A stretch of 64,000 nt of DNA from Candidatus Saccharimonadota bacterium (GTDB taxonomy: Bacteria > Patescibacteriota > Saccharimonadia > Saccharimonadales > Saccharimonadaceae): positions 434,001-498,000 of the forward strand of contig CAJPQK010000001.1 in the NCBI GenBank assembly GCA_905372835.1, written 5' to 3'. Positions within the stretch are counted from its first letter, which is position 1; each line of letters opens with the position of its first letter. Below, in pieces: positions 7,103 to 16,417 of the stretch. The position numbers and the translations under genes were made by a program. The notes beneath the pieces were generated by a model, which was given only the letters and a program-made list of their open reading frames with translations, was not told where the DNA came from and made no database searches.

Positions 7103-7789
7103 ATGAGAGGGACAAAATTGCAGCGCAGGCGTATCATGGCCTTGTTTGTGGTGGTGCTGTCGGTTTTGGCAGTGTGGTCGTCACAGCTGTCGCAGCCAAA
7201 GCTGGCTCCTGTCCCGGCTGATCTGCAGCAACAGTATTTTGGCAATTCAACCGCGCTTGATGAACTGAACAAATTGGAAGTAAAGGGTCGTGCGCCCAAA
7301 ACGGGCTATACGCGCAAACAGTTTGGCAACGGCTGGGGCAAAATTGATGGTTGCTCGGTGCGGGAAGTGATTTTAGCTAGGGACTTGAGTGATGAAAAAG
7401 TGGGCGAAGGCTGCAAGGTGCTTTCTGGTGTTTTGCAAGATCCATATACTGGTCAAACCATTCATTTTCAGCGCGGTGAAAAAACCAGTTCTAAAGTACA
7501 GATCGACCATGTGGTGGCGCTGAGCGACGCCTGGCAAAAGGGCGCGCAGAATTTGTCAGCGGTTGACAGGGAAAAATTAGCGAATGATCCACTGAACCTC
7601 CTGGCGTCAGAAGGGCAGGCAAACCAGAATAAGGGTGATAGCGATGCATCAGCTTGGTTGCCGCCTAACAAAGATTTTCGCTGCCAATACGTCACCCGGC
7701 AAATTGCGGTGAAGAAAAAATATCACTTGTGGGTCACTGACGCTGAAAAGCAAGCCTCCGTTCATGTTTTGGAAAAATGTAAGGGGTGA
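7103..7789 (+). CDS. Exported HNH/DUF1524-like nuclease
   Basis: 228 residues from the ATG at 7103, preceded by TATACT (7091-7096) with exactly 6 bases between. The frame is open further upstream, but that part would cover the promoter. The N-terminus is a basic-hydrophobic signal or anchor (residues 9-25). The mature part contains VQIDHVVALSDAW, then NDPLNLLASEGQANQNKGD and a C-terminal lysine/histidine region, the D-H...N...N layout of DUF1524 (GmrSD-type) HNH nucleases. Paired Cys residues suggest disulfides. It probably digests DNA outside the cell for nucleotide scavenging or natural competence; inferred. Confidence 0.82.
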   Translation: MRGTKLQRRRIMALFVVVLSVLAVWSSQLSQPKLAPVPADLQQQYFGNSTALDELNKLEVKGRAPKTGYTRKQFGNGWGKIDGCSVREVILARDLSDEKVGEGCKVLSGVLQDPYTGQTIHFQRGEKTSSKVQIDHVVALSDAWQKGAQNLSAVDREKLANDPLNLLASEGQANQNKGDSDASAWLPPNKDFRCQYVTRQIAVKKKYHLWVTDAEKQASVHVLEKCKG

Positions 7790-7790
7790 G

Positions 7791-8537
7791 CTAAGACTCA
7801 GCTGGCGGCTCGTATTTAGCTGCGATCATTTCAGCAAAAATCTCTCTTCTGTCGGCAGCGCTTAGCTCTGGCTTATGCTTCGATCTATCAGCACCATTGA
7901 CGTATGCAAGCTCTGTCATGGCATCTCGCATGGCGGAGAGTTGTCTGTCAACTTTTTTGCAGGTAGCTTGTCTGATGAGTTTTACTGATTCGTCATCTGG
8001 TGATAGCCCATGAATTTTACGAGCTTCAACAGCCAGAGCGATATCTTCTTGTGTTTCCACCAGAGAGCTGTCGATTGCTCTTCGCAAAATAGGGTCCTTT
8101 AATTCAGGAATATTCTCAAATACCATGCGGAGTACTTTTGAGCCTATTTTGCGGTTTAAGTACGCCTCAGCGGATATGGCCTCTTCGGGTGAATTGATAT
8201 CAAATACCTTGTCAACGTAGGGTATGAATAATGTTGCAATATCCTCAGGGTTAACGTAGTAATCCATTAGGCTACAACATGCTTCACTGTCCGCTGTTTT
8301 GATTGGAAAATCTGGAATTTGGTTATCTTTTAGATAGAACGTTGTTTCTTTATAAATCTGAACGGCTGGCCCGAGCACCCAGTCGCGCGTTTCAGGATAT
8401 ACTGGGATTTTGTCGACAGTAGCCGGTCTGCCGGTAAGCCAATTGGTTCTGGTCTGATCCAAAATAGGCCAGCTTGGCGCAATGTCCACCTGAAAACTTG
8501 GCTGGCCATTTTTCTCGGGTGAGGAGACGGTAAACAT
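7791..8537 (-). CDS. Unknown cytosolic protein, 248 residues
   Basis: No family recognised. The N-terminal third is mixed (FQVDIAPSWPILDQTRTNWL). The rest is helix-rich and acidic, with conserved-looking stretches YYVNPEDIATLFIPYVDKVF and EEAISAEAYLNRKIGSK. There is no signal peptide or membrane segment. CATAAT (8549-8544) ends 6 bases before the ATG, with TTGCTT at a 17-base spacing, so a leaderless mRNA is likely. It is divergent from the unknown gene at 8627; the promoters lie back to back in the 89-base gap. Confidence 0.65.
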   Translation of the reverse strand: MFTVSSPEKNGQPSFQVDIAPSWPILDQTRTNWLTGRPATVDKIPVYPETRDWVLGPAVQIYKETTFYLKDNQIPDFPIKTADSEACCSLMDYYVNPEDIATLFIPYVDKVFDINSPEEAISAEAYLNRKIGSKVLRMVFENIPELKDPILRRAIDSSLVETQEDIALAVEARKIHGLSPDDESVKLIRQATCKKVDRQLSAMRDAMTELAYVNGADRSKHKPELSAADRREIFAEMIAAKYEPPAES

Positions 8538-8591
8538 AGTAGTATTATGTCATAGAAAGACAAAATAAGCAACAGTACGGACATAATTACA

Positions 8592-8620
8592 TTGACAATA
8601 AAGAAATAAAATGCTATTAT
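8592..8620 (+). promoter_or_regulatory. Promoter placing transcription start on a GTG start codon
   Basis: TTGACA (8592-8597), 17-base spacer, TATTAT (8615-8620), then 6 bases to GTG at 8627. This is one of the clearest leaderless arrangements because both boxes and the spacing are canonical. Confidence 0.75.
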
Positions 8621-8626
8621 AATAAG

Positions 8627-9412
8627 GTGAAAAGTGAGCAAATTCGCCAGTATCCGGTTAAGTCGCCGATGGACCAGGAAAACCATCAAGTGACTGCGGT
8701 TTTATTCCGTCCAGAGCTGGCTGATGATGAGGGTTTTCAGCGAACCTTGGAGCTGACGGCTATTGCGTCGGTCAGCCGAAATCCAGATTGGATGCAATAT
8801 CATGGGCGGGGTAAAGAAAAGGTGATACAAAATAAGATTGCCGCAGCTCGATTAGGTGCATTACATGCTTATGTTATTGATCCAGGTCCTGACATTCCGT
8901 ATTTGAGTAAGCGACATCGGGATAAGGATGAGGCGCAGATACAAACGCTCACGTTGAATATGTTAGGTGAAGAACTTGAGCAGGATAATTCAGACATCAC
9001 GACCTCGTCAGTATTGGCCTTGGTAGGTGATGGCTATTCACCACCCGCCGCCGTTATCGAGAGAGCCCCGGGTAGATCATTGCGAGAACAATATGGCATG
9101 GACAAGGATAGTCGTAATTATTATGCCATCATGGATGAGTTGAATCGTATCCAGCGGGAGATTGATAGGGTGATTGGGCGTTTTGCATCAAGAGTGCTCA
9201 TCAATGATATGCGGCGTGAGTATAATGAGGGCGCGAATATCTTCTCGGGTGTTAAGGTGACGGAAAATAAAGAGTATGCCGAAATATTCACCCTCTTTGA
9301 CCAGCCGTTTACTGGGTTTACGGCCGGTCTTTGCAGGACCGCTTTGCTCGATATGGCACGGAAAAGGCGTGGGCTACGCGGCATGCTTGACATGGCTGTT
9401 GAGTTGCTATAA
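8627..9412 (+). CDS. Unknown cytosolic protein, 261 residues
   Basis: Start GTG at 8627, set by the promoter above. The protein is mixed alpha/beta with a helix-rich C-terminus; visible blocks are SVSRNPDWMQYHGRGKEKV, AYVIDPGPDIPYLSKRHRDK and a C-terminal basic helix MARKRRGLRGMLDMAVELL. There is no signal peptide or membrane helix. Its divergent partner at 7791 is also unknown, so context gives no function. It ends at a clear terminator. Confidence 0.65.
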   Translation: MKSEQIRQYPVKSPMDQENHQVTAVLFRPELADDEGFQRTLELTAIASVSRNPDWMQYHGRGKEKVIQNKIAAARLGALHAYVIDPGPDIPYLSKRHRDKDEAQIQTLTLNMLGEELEQDNSDITTSSVLALVGDGYSPPAAVIERAPGRSLREQYGMDKDSRNYYAIMDELNRIQREIDRVIGRFASRVLINDMRREYNEGANIFSGVKVTENKEYAEIFTLFDQPFTGFTAGLCRTALLDMARKRRGLRGMLDMAVELL

Positions 9413-9428
9413 AATGTGCAGTGTACAT

Positions 9429-9452
9429 CCGGCCGCCAAGGTCGGAATTTTT
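9429..9452 (+). terminator. Terminator after the 261-residue unknown gene
   Basis: CCGGCC-GCCAA-GGTCGG (one G-U pair), then AATTTTT. Confidence 0.65.
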
Positions 9453-9523
9453 CGTATGAGGATGTATGCATCGCGGTGCAACCTCGTATCGTGGTATAAT
9501 CATAAGTGATAAAGGAGAGTAGT

Positions 9524-10648
9524 ATGGAAGATTTGAACATTAAGCAATTGACGTTGGCACTGCGGACGATTGCCGAGGAAAAGAACCTGCCAGAAGAAAC
9601 GGTTTTGGAAGTGATCGAGCAGGCCATCGCGGCAGCGTGGCGGCGTGATAACGGCACGCGCGAGCAGTTGGTGCGTGCCAGCCTGAACATCAACAGCGGC
9701 ACGGCTGTGGTGTCGGTCGTCAAAACCGTGGTTGAAGAAGTCGAAAATGACGTCAATCAAATGAGCCTGGAGGAAGCTAAGGCGGTTGACCCGGCGGCTG
9801 AGCTGGGCAGTGAAGTGACGGTCGAGACTCACAACGTGACGACGTTTGGCCGCGTGGCAGCCCAAACCGCCAAGCAAGTGATTTTACAGCGGCTGCGCGA
9901 GGCGGAGCGCGAAGTGGTGCTGGCGGAATTTGAAGATAAGATTGGCACGGTGGTGACCGGTACGATTCAGCGGGTTGAGCCACGCGTGGTACGAATTGAG
10001 CTGGGCAAGGCCGTCGGTATCATGCCGCAGTCCGAGCAGATTCCTGGCGAGTACTACGGTGTTGGTCGCCGCGTCAAGGTATTCATCAAGGACATCGAAC
10101 GCGAAGGTCGCGGCCCGCAGTTGATCTTGAGCCGTGGTAATGAGGAATTTGTACGCTTCTTGTTTAGCCAGGAAGTGCCAGAGATGGAAACGGGCGCTGT
10201 GGAAATCAAAGCCATTGCCCGCGAAGCTGGTCGCCGCACTAAATTGGCGGTAGCATCGGCGCTGCCAGGCGTTGACCCAGTCGGCACCTTCGTCGGCGGT
10301 CACGGAACGCGTGTTCAGGCGGTGATGAACGAAATTGGCGAGCAGGAAAAAATTGACATCATTCCGTTTGAGGAAGACGCGGCTGGCTTCATCGCGAATG
10401 CCATGAGTCCAGCAGAAGTACTGAGCGTAACGGTCAATGAGGATGAAAAGCGGGCAACGGTTTATGTCAGCGAAGATCAGCAGTCAGTAGCCATCGGTCG
10501 GGCTGGGCAGAATGTTCGTCTGGCAAGTCGGCTGACTGGCTACGAACTAGACATTGAGGCAAAGGCGGCTGTTAAACCAGCTGAAAACAAGCCGCGCAAG
10601 AATGTAGAAGATAGTCTGTTTAATGCCATTGAGGAAGCAGCAGAATAA
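9524..10648 (+). CDS. nusA: Transcription termination/antitermination factor NusA
   Basis: 374 residues from the ATG at 9524, which has AAAGGAGAG upstream. NusA binds RNA polymerase and nascent RNA and modulates pausing, termination and antitermination. Domains in order: N-terminal polymerase-binding domain (1-125), S1 (about 130-205, KIGTVVTGTIQRVEPR), and two KH domains (205-345). Readable in the KH part are DPVGTFVGGHGTRVQAVMNE and VAIGRAGQNVRLASRLTG. The acidic C-terminal repeats of E. coli NusA are absent, as in many bacteria. The promoter is an extended -10 (GTGGTATAAT) upstream of a leadered start. Confidence 0.96.
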   Translation: MEDLNIKQLTLALRTIAEEKNLPEETVLEVIEQAIAAAWRRDNGTREQLVRASLNINSGTAVVSVVKTVVEEVENDVNQMSLEEAKAVDPAAELGSEVTVETHNVTTFGRVAAQTAKQVILQRLREAEREVVLAEFEDKIGTVVTGTIQRVEPRVVRIELGKAVGIMPQSEQIPGEYYGVGRRVKVFIKDIEREGRGPQLILSRGNEEFVRFLFSQEVPEMETGAVEIKAIAREAGRRTKLAVASALPGVDPVGTFVGGHGTRVQAVMNEIGEQEKIDIIPFEEDAAGFIANAMSPAEVLSVTVNEDEKRATVYVSEDQQSVAIGRAGQNVRLASRLTGYELDIEAKAAVKPAENKPRKNVEDSLFNAIEEAAE

Positions 10649-10701
10649 GATTGGCGAAGTACTTGAGACATTCGCCGATAAGCGATGAAAGGAGGCGATA
10701 A

Positions 10702-13152
10702 ATGGAACAGCCAAGAGACTTCTCTGAGCTGGAATCGCGCCTGACAGATACGGCGCGGGCTAGCTTTGAGCGAGCTGGTGTGATTGCCCAAAATCAAGGA
10801 AGCCCGTATGTAGGGACTGAGCATATTCTCCTGGGGATATTGGCTCAGAATTCTTCGCTAGGTGCTAAGATCTTGGCGGAAAGTGGAGTGACGCTTGATC
10901 GCGTTGAAACGGCGCTCGAATTGACGCCAAGCGCGGTGGTGTTCGCGGTCGTTGACCATGGAGTGCGGGCTGATGTTTTGGCGACAGTGCGCATGGCGTG
11001 GGAGTTGGCGCTGGAGTTTGGACAATTGCGAATCGGTACCGAGCATTTGGTCTACAGCATTTTGACGCAGCGCGAAGCACGAGCGACCAGGATTTTGCGT
11101 GACATGAATGTTGATTTGGAGGCGCTCCGTGGCGACTTGGAGGGCGTGTTTGACAGGCAGCAATCAGAGGCAGAGCAACAGACTGAGTCAGTATCGACGA
11201 CTGAGCGTAAATCTATCAAACTGCTAGAGAAGTTTGGCAATGATTTAACAGAGCGAGCTCGGCAGGGCTTGGTGGATCCAATGATTGGGCGGGACAAAGA
11301 ATTGTCGCGTGTCATCACGGTGTTGGGTCGGCGCAGCAAAAATAACCCAGCCTTGATCGGTGAGCCAGGCGTGGGAAAAACCGCAATTGTTGAAGGTTTG
11401 GCACAGCGAATCGTTGATGGTGAAGTACCGGCATTTTTGGAAGGCAAAAGGATCATTCAGTTAGATCTGGCTTCCATGGTGGCGGGGACGAAATTTCGCG
11501 GACAGTTTGAAGAACGTTTACAAAAAGTGCTAGCAGTTGCCAAGGAGCACCAAGAAGTTATTTTGTTTATCGATGAGCTGCATTTGCTGGTGGGCGCCGG
11601 TTCGGCCGAAGGCTCAATGGACGCCGCCAATGCTTTGAAGCCAGCGTTGGCGCGCGGCGAAGTGCGGGTGATCGGGGCGACGACCTTTGATGAATATCGC
11701 AAATACATTGAAAAAGACGCTGCTTTGAGCCGACGGTTCCAGTCGGTGGTGGTGGCGGAACCTGAGGCAGAAGAAGCGGTGCGGATGGTGATGGGGCTGA
11801 GTGGTCGCTTGGCGCTGCACCATCAGCTGAGTATCGACGAGGAGGTTGTGAAGCTGGCGGTAGATTTGAGCCAGCGATATGTGATGGATCGATTTTTGCC
11901 AGATAAGGCAATTGATGTGCTGGACGAAGCGGCGGCGTTGATGCGCTCAAAGCAGCCGCTCAAACCAGGTCGACGCCAAAAATTAGCCCAGCAGATCAAG
12001 CGGCTGGCAGGTAAAATTGATGCGGCCGTGGAGGCGGAAGACTATGAACGAGCGGCGCGTTTCAAAACGCAAATGAAGCAATTGGAAAAACGCGCTGGTG
12101 ATCTGGGTGCGAGCGAGGATATATTGCCGCGGTTGGATGAAGTGTATTTGAGGTTGGCGGTCAGCGCCATGACTGGTGTGCCAGTGAAGAAATTGGCACA
12201 CACCGAAGCTAGAAGTCTGATCAAGCTGGAGAACCGATTAGGCAAATTTGTGTTGGGGCAAACTGAAGCAATTGCTGAATTGGCGAGGTCCATTCGACGA
12301 AACAGCGCTGGACTCAATCGACACAGTGGGCCAATGGGATCTTTTGTATTTTTGGGTCCGACAGGTGTTGGTAAAACCGAACTGGCTCGCGTGTTGGCGC
12401 GGGAAGTGTTCGGTGGCGAGCAGAACCTGATCAAAATTGACATGAGTGAATTTTCTGAAAAGCACACCACCAGTCGGTTGATCGGCGCTCCAGCGGGCTA
12501 TGTGGGATATGAAGATGGTGGTAAATTGACCGACAAAGTTCGTCGACAGCCGTACAGTGTGGTGTTGTTTGATGAGATTGAAAAAGCACATCCAGATGTG
12601 ATGAATCTGCTCCTACAACTACTGGAAGATGGTCAATTGACTGACGCGCAAGGACGAGTGGTTAGTTTTCGCCACACCATCATCATCTTGACCAGTAATG
12701 TCGGTTCGGCTGGCATGATGAACACTGAAGCGCTGGGCTTTGGCGGCGCAAAGAAACGCAGTGCCAAGGACGTGCAGCGACACAATGACCGGACGGCGCG
12801 GCAGGCTCTGGAGGATTTCTTGAAGCCAGAGTTGATTGAGCGATTTGATGCTATCATCGTATTCCAAGCGCTGAGCCGAACAGTGGCTGGTAAGATATTT
12901 GATGCTATCGCTAGTGAGCTCATCGCGGCGATTGAGAATCACGACATGAAACTGATGATTAAACCAAGTGTCAAACGTCACATCATTGACCATGGCTTTG
13001 ACACTGAACGCGGAGCAAGGCGCCTCCGACGGACTGTGCAGACCTTGCTGGGAGATCCATTAAGTGAAGCAGTGCTGTCGAAAGCGCAGGCAGGATCAAC
13101 ATTAGTTACGTCAATGAAAAAAGGTGAGGTGATAATTGATGTCGAAGATTAG
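10702..13152 (+). CDS. clpC: ClpC-type AAA+ unfoldase of the Clp protease
   Basis: 816 residues. It unfolds proteins and feeds them to ClpP (encoded at 51202). Order: two Clp_N repeats (1-150), AAA-1 with Walker [16 protein letters not shown] and Walker [10 protein letters not shown], a UVR/M-type coiled-coil insertion (about 425-470, [19 protein letters not shown]), AAA-2 with [14 protein letters not shown] and [14 protein letters not shown], and a C-terminal D2-small domain. AAAGGAGG precedes the ATG. The next gene overlaps its 3' end by 14 bases. The run clpC / HExxH protein / radA / PIN-TRAM parallels the Firmicutes clpC-radA-disA-yacL neighbourhood. Confidence 0.96.
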   Translation: MEQPRDFSELESRLTDTARASFERAGVIAQNQGSPYVGTEHILLGILAQNSSLGAKILAESGVTLDRVETALELTPSAVVFAVVDHGVRADVLATVRMAWELALEFGQLRIGTEHLVYSILTQREARATRILRDMNVDLEALRGDLEGVFDRQQSEAEQQTESVSTTERKSIKLLEKFGNDLTERARQGLVDPMIGRDKELSRVITVLGRRSKNNPALIGEPGVGKTAIVEGLAQRIVDGEVPAFLEGKRIIQLDLASMVAGTKFRGQFEERLQKVLAVAKEHQEVILFIDELHLLVGAGSAEGSMDAANALKPALARGEVRVIGATTFDEYRKYIEKDAALSRRFQSVVVAEPEAEEAVRMVMGLSGRLALHHQLSIDEEVVKLAVDLSQRYVMDRFLPDKAIDVLDEAAALMRSKQPLKPGRRQKLAQQIKRLAGKIDAAVEAEDYERAARFKTQMKQLEKRAGDLGASEDILPRLDEVYLRLAVSAMTGVPVKKLAHTEARSLIKLENRLGKFVLGQTEAIAELARSIRRNSAGLNRHSGPMGSFVFLGPTGVGKTELARVLAREVFGGEQNLIKIDMSEFSEKHTTSRLIGAPAGYVGYEDGGKLTDKVRRQPYSVVLFDEIEKAHPDVMNLLLQLLEDGQLTDAQGRVVSFRHTIIILTSNVGSAGMMNTEALGFGGAKKRSAKDVQRHNDRTARQALEDFLKPELIERFDAIIVFQALSRTVAGKIFDAIASELIAAIENHDMKLMIKPSVKRHIIDHGFDTERGARRLRRTVQTLLGDPLSEAVLSKAQAGSTLVTSMKKGEVIIDVED

Positions 13153-14116
13153 CAAACTAGGTAGCTTTTTACTGTCAGTGGCCATATTGGCTTTCAGCGG
13201 TTGGGTGGTGCTCAATCGGCAATTCGTGCTCGACCATGTGCGGGCGTGGCAATTTCAGCCGAGCGCTGAGATCATGCAACTGGCGACAAATGCTGGCATG
13301 TCAGAACACGGCAGATTTCAGTTTTACGTGACACAGCCGCGGTTGGAATCGTCCAATGAATTTAATGCTGAGTGCCGTCGGTCGGAAAAAGCCAGTCCAA
13401 TTTTGGGTTGTTACAAGCCCGGGGAAGACACTATTCATATCTACAATGTGCCAAACCCTGAACTTGACGGCATCAAAGAGGTGACGGCGGCGCACGAAAT
13501 GTTGCACGCAGCGTGGTCGCGATTGTCCGATGCGGAAAAGCAGCGGCTGGGTCAATTGTTGGAACACGCCTATGCGAGGATCAAAGACAGCAAGCTGGAA
13601 GAGCGCATGGCGTATTACGACCGAGCACAGCCCGGGTCTCGGTCTAACGAGCTCCATTCTATTTTGGGCACCGAGCATGCTGACTTGGGCTCAGAGCTGG
13701 AAGCGCACTATGCTCGATTTTTCAGTGACCGATCACGAGTGGTTGCCTTGCATACAAAATACAATCAGCGATTTGTCGACCTGGAGCAGCAAGTGGCAAC
13801 CTTGCAAGCGAAGCTGAAACAGCAACGAGCGGTGATTGAGCAGCGAAAAGAAAGTTACGATACGTCGATGACAGCGCTGAATGAGAAGATTCGCGATTTC
13901 AATCAGCGAGCTACTAGTGGCGGGTTTGGCTCGCAGCAGCAGTTCCAGGCTGAGCGTTCGCAGTTGCAAGCCGAAGGTCAACGTTTAAGTAGTCAGAAAA
14001 CTGTGCTACTCCAGCAGATCGATCAGTACAATGCCGACGTCGAAAAATTAAATGCGCTGGGTGAACAGGCGGATCGACTCAGCCAGAGTCTTGACAGTCA
14101 AAAGGCGGTAGAGTGA
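13139..14116 (+). CDS. Membrane-anchored HExxH protein with C-terminal coiled coil
   Basis: 325 residues; the ATG at 13139 lies inside the clpC 3' end, indicating translational coupling. An N-terminal hydrophobic helix (residues 6-24) anchors it with the rest probably outside. [12 protein letters not shown] is an HExxH zinc site, followed by EERMAYYD, which could supply the third ligand. Residues about 200-325 are a Gln/Glu/Lys-rich coiled coil. It is therefore a predicted cell-surface metalloprotease with a rod. No named family is recognised. Its position between clpC and radA is not the usual one for these genes and may reflect operon convenience rather than a shared pathway. Confidence 0.75.
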   Translation: MSKISKLGSFLLSVAILAFSGWVVLNRQFVLDHVRAWQFQPSAEIMQLATNAGMSEHGRFQFYVTQPRLESSNEFNAECRRSEKASPILGCYKPGEDTIHIYNVPNPELDGIKEVTAAHEMLHAAWSRLSDAEKQRLGQLLEHAYARIKDSKLEERMAYYDRAQPGSRSNELHSILGTEHADLGSELEAHYARFFSDRSRVVALHTKYNQRFVDLEQQVATLQAKLKQQRAVIEQRKESYDTSMTALNEKIRDFNQRATSGGFGSQQQFQAERSQLQAEGQRLSSQKTVLLQQIDQYNADVEKLNALGEQADRLSQSLDSQKAVE

Positions 14117-15465
14117 TGGCCCGAACAAAATCACAATTCATCTGTCAACAGTGCGGTGCCAGCTATCCGAAGTGGGTCGGCAAGTGTGAAAATTGTGGTG
14201 AGTGGAATTCATTGGTTGAGCAATTACCGGTTGATACGGGCGCGTCGGCGGTAGCCCGCAGCAGCGGCAAGGGCAAGGCGCTCACCACGCTCAGGCTCAG
14301 CGAGACGGCCACCGAGACTAAGCAAGCACGGCTGGCAACCGGCATCGCCGACCTTGACGCGGTGCTCGGCGGCGGCTTTTTACCAGGCGGCGTGGTGCTA
14401 GTAGCGGGACAGCCGGGAATTGGAAAGAGTACCCTGCTGGCGCAAGTCGCAGCGTTTATTGCCCGGCAAAACCAAGTCCTGTACGTCAGCGGTGAGGAGT
14501 CGGTGTCGCAGGTCAAATTGCGGGCTGAGCGGCTGGGCGCGGTTGATTCAGAGAGTCTGCAGCTGGCGTCCAGTAACAGCGCCGAGGACATCGCCGCCTC
14601 CATCCAGACTGGCCAGTACAATCTGGTGATCGTCGATTCCATCCAGACCTTGTCGCTCGCAGAAATTGCCTCAGCACCAGGCTCAGTCAGCCAAATCACC
14701 AACTCATCCAACGTCATCATTCGCGCTGCCAAAGCCTCGAATACCGCAGTGATTTTGGTCGGCCACGTCACCAAAGAAGGCTCAATTGCTGGGCCGAAAG
14801 TCCTGGAGCATTTGGTCGATGTGGTGCTGAATTTTGAGGGTGATCGCTACGGCGGTTTTCGCGTGGTGCGGGCGCAGAAAAATCGCTATGGCTCGACGAA
14901 TGAGGCGGCAATTTTTGAAATGCACGAGGACGGTCTACAGATTGTGGCTAATCCATCGGCTAGTTTGCTAGCGGAGCGGCAAAATCTCGACGGCTCCATC
15001 GTCCTGGCGACCATGGAGGGGGCGCGGCCGCTATTGGTGGAGATTCAGGCGCTGGTCAATCCGACGAATTTTGGCTATCCCAAGCGGGCGGCTAGTGGCT
15101 TTGATCTCAATCGCTTGAACTTGTTGGTGGCGGTGCTAGAAAAGCGCACCAAGCTCAATCTCTCCGACAAAGATATTTACATCAATGTGGTCGGCGGCTT
15201 GAAACTGAGCGACCCAGCGGCGGACTTGGCGGTGGCCATGGCCATCGCTTCAGCGTCAGCCGGCCGCAAACTCAGCGACGAAGCCGTGGTGTTTGGCGAA
15301 GTCGGTTTGGGCGGTGAAGTGCGCTCCGCTCAAGGCTGGCACGCCCGCGTCAAAGAGGCCAAGAAGCTTGGCTTTACCTATGCCATTGCGCCAAAAACTC
15401 ATAAGGACGCATTTGTGCGCGGCGTCGGCGATCTCAGACAAGCGCTAATTGATTATTTACAATAA
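14116..15465 (+). CDS. radA: DNA repair protein RadA/Sms
   Basis: 449 residues, full length. RadA is a RecA-like hexameric helicase that promotes branch migration in recombination. Visible are the zinc ribbon FICQQCGASYPKWVGKCENC, Walker A GQPGIGKST, Walker B NLVIVDSIQT, the RadA signature KNRYGS, and a C-terminal Lon-like domain (VVGGLKLSDPAADLAVAMAI). The ATG overlaps the upstream stop (TGATG), so translation is coupled. Confidence 0.97.
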   Translation: MARTKSQFICQQCGASYPKWVGKCENCGEWNSLVEQLPVDTGASAVARSSGKGKALTTLRLSETATETKQARLATGIADLDAVLGGGFLPGGVVLVAGQPGIGKSTLLAQVAAFIARQNQVLYVSGEESVSQVKLRAERLGAVDSESLQLASSNSAEDIAASIQTGQYNLVIVDSIQTLSLAEIASAPGSVSQITNSSNVIIRAAKASNTAVILVGHVTKEGSIAGPKVLEHLVDVVLNFEGDRYGGFRVVRAQKNRYGSTNEAAIFEMHEDGLQIVANPSASLLAERQNLDGSIVLATMEGARPLLVEIQALVNPTNFGYPKRAASGFDLNRLNLLVAVLEKRTKLNLSDKDIYINVVGGLKLSDPAADLAVAMAIASASAGRKLSDEAVVFGEVGLGGEVRSAQGWHARVKEAKKLGFTYAIAPKTHKDAFVRGVGDLRQALIDYLQ

Positions 15466-15490
15466 CATTATTATATAAAAGGAAATTATT

Positions 15491-16417
15491 ATGGAAAAAA
15501 CAATCGAACTTCTTATCATTATCATGCTGCTGGCTATCATGGCGGAGATATATCTGCTGGTCAAGCCGCGGCGGCACGCAGGCAGCGGTACGCAGCTGCC
15601 GATTCTGGTTGATACCTCGGTGTTAATGGATGGCCGAGTGGTTGATTTGGCAAAGACTGGTTTCTTGCTGGGGCAGATTATCGTGCCGCGCAGTGTGCTG
15701 ATCGAACTACAACTATTGGCTGACGGTGCTGATCATGCCAAGCGCGAGCGCGCCCGCTTTGGTATGGATGCCATGAAGGAGCTAAAAGATGTGTTGGGTA
15801 GTTCGTTCACGCTGCTTGACGATGCGACGCGCATTCCCGAGGGGGTAGACAACCGCTTGTTGCAGCTTGCCAAGGAGATGAACGGTGCCATTCTGACACT
15901 GGATTACAACCTGAACAAGGTGGCGCAAGTCGAAGGCATTCAGATTCTTAATATTAATGAGCTAGCCAAGAGTTTACGCATGAGTTACTTGCCCGGCGAT
16001 GAGCTGGTGCTTGAATTGACGCAAAAAGGTCAGGATTCTCATCAGGCGGTCGGCTACTTGCATGACGGTACAATGGTGGTGGTTGAGCAAGCCAAAAAGT
16101 TCCTGGGCCAGAAAAAGCGCATTGAAATCATTCGTAGCTTGCAGACTGACGCTGGTAAAATGATGTTTGCGAAGGTTGTTGAACAAATGACTCCGCCAGA
16201 GCCAACGCGACAAACAGCTGTAGTTACAAAACGTCGTTCTGCTGGTCGGAAAGTGCAGACTGGTCCAGAAGTGCCAGCTAAGAAAACTACTCAAAAAAAG
16301 CCAGTGGTAAAAGCTCAGAGGCTAGCGCAACAAACTCGCCGTCGCTCTGCAACTACAAAAACATCAGCCCAGCGCGAGGCTGAGCTGATTAGGTTGGCGA
16401 ATAGTCAAGACGACTAA
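15491..16417 (+). CDS. PIN-TRAM domain membrane RNase, YacL-like
   Basis: 308 residues. The N-terminal helix (about 5-22) anchors the protein. The PIN domain (about 33-160) shows ILVDTSVLMDGRVVDL with its acidic residues, and ILTLDYNLNKVAQ. A TRAM RNA-binding domain follows (about 175-235), then a Lys/Arg/Thr-rich tail. Family members are presumed ribonucleases of unknown target. YacL sits near radA in Firmicutes, so the synteny is conserved. The stop codon overlaps the convergent penicillin-binding-protein stop by four bases (CTAA), leaving no room for a separate terminator. Confidence 0.88.
   Translation: MEKTIELLIIIMLLAIMAEIYLLVKPRRHAGSGTQLPILVDTSVLMDGRVVDLAKTGFLLGQIIVPRSVLIELQLLADGADHAKRERARFGMDAMKELKDVLGSSFTLLDDATRIPEGVDNRLLQLAKEMNGAILTLDYNLNKVAQVEGIQILNINELAKSLRMSYLPGDELVLELTQKGQDSHQAVGYLHDGTMVVVEQAKKFLGQKKRIEIIRSLQTDAGKMMFAKVVEQMTPPEPTRQTAVVTKRRSAGRKVQTGPEVPAKKTTQKKPVVKAQRLAQQTRRRSATTKTSAQREAELIRLANSQDD

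Noticed and set aside
9121..9877. Reverse ORFs of 211 and 125 residues across the end of the 261-residue gene and nusA
   Set aside because: They cross a terminator and the nusA promoter and have no initiation signals.
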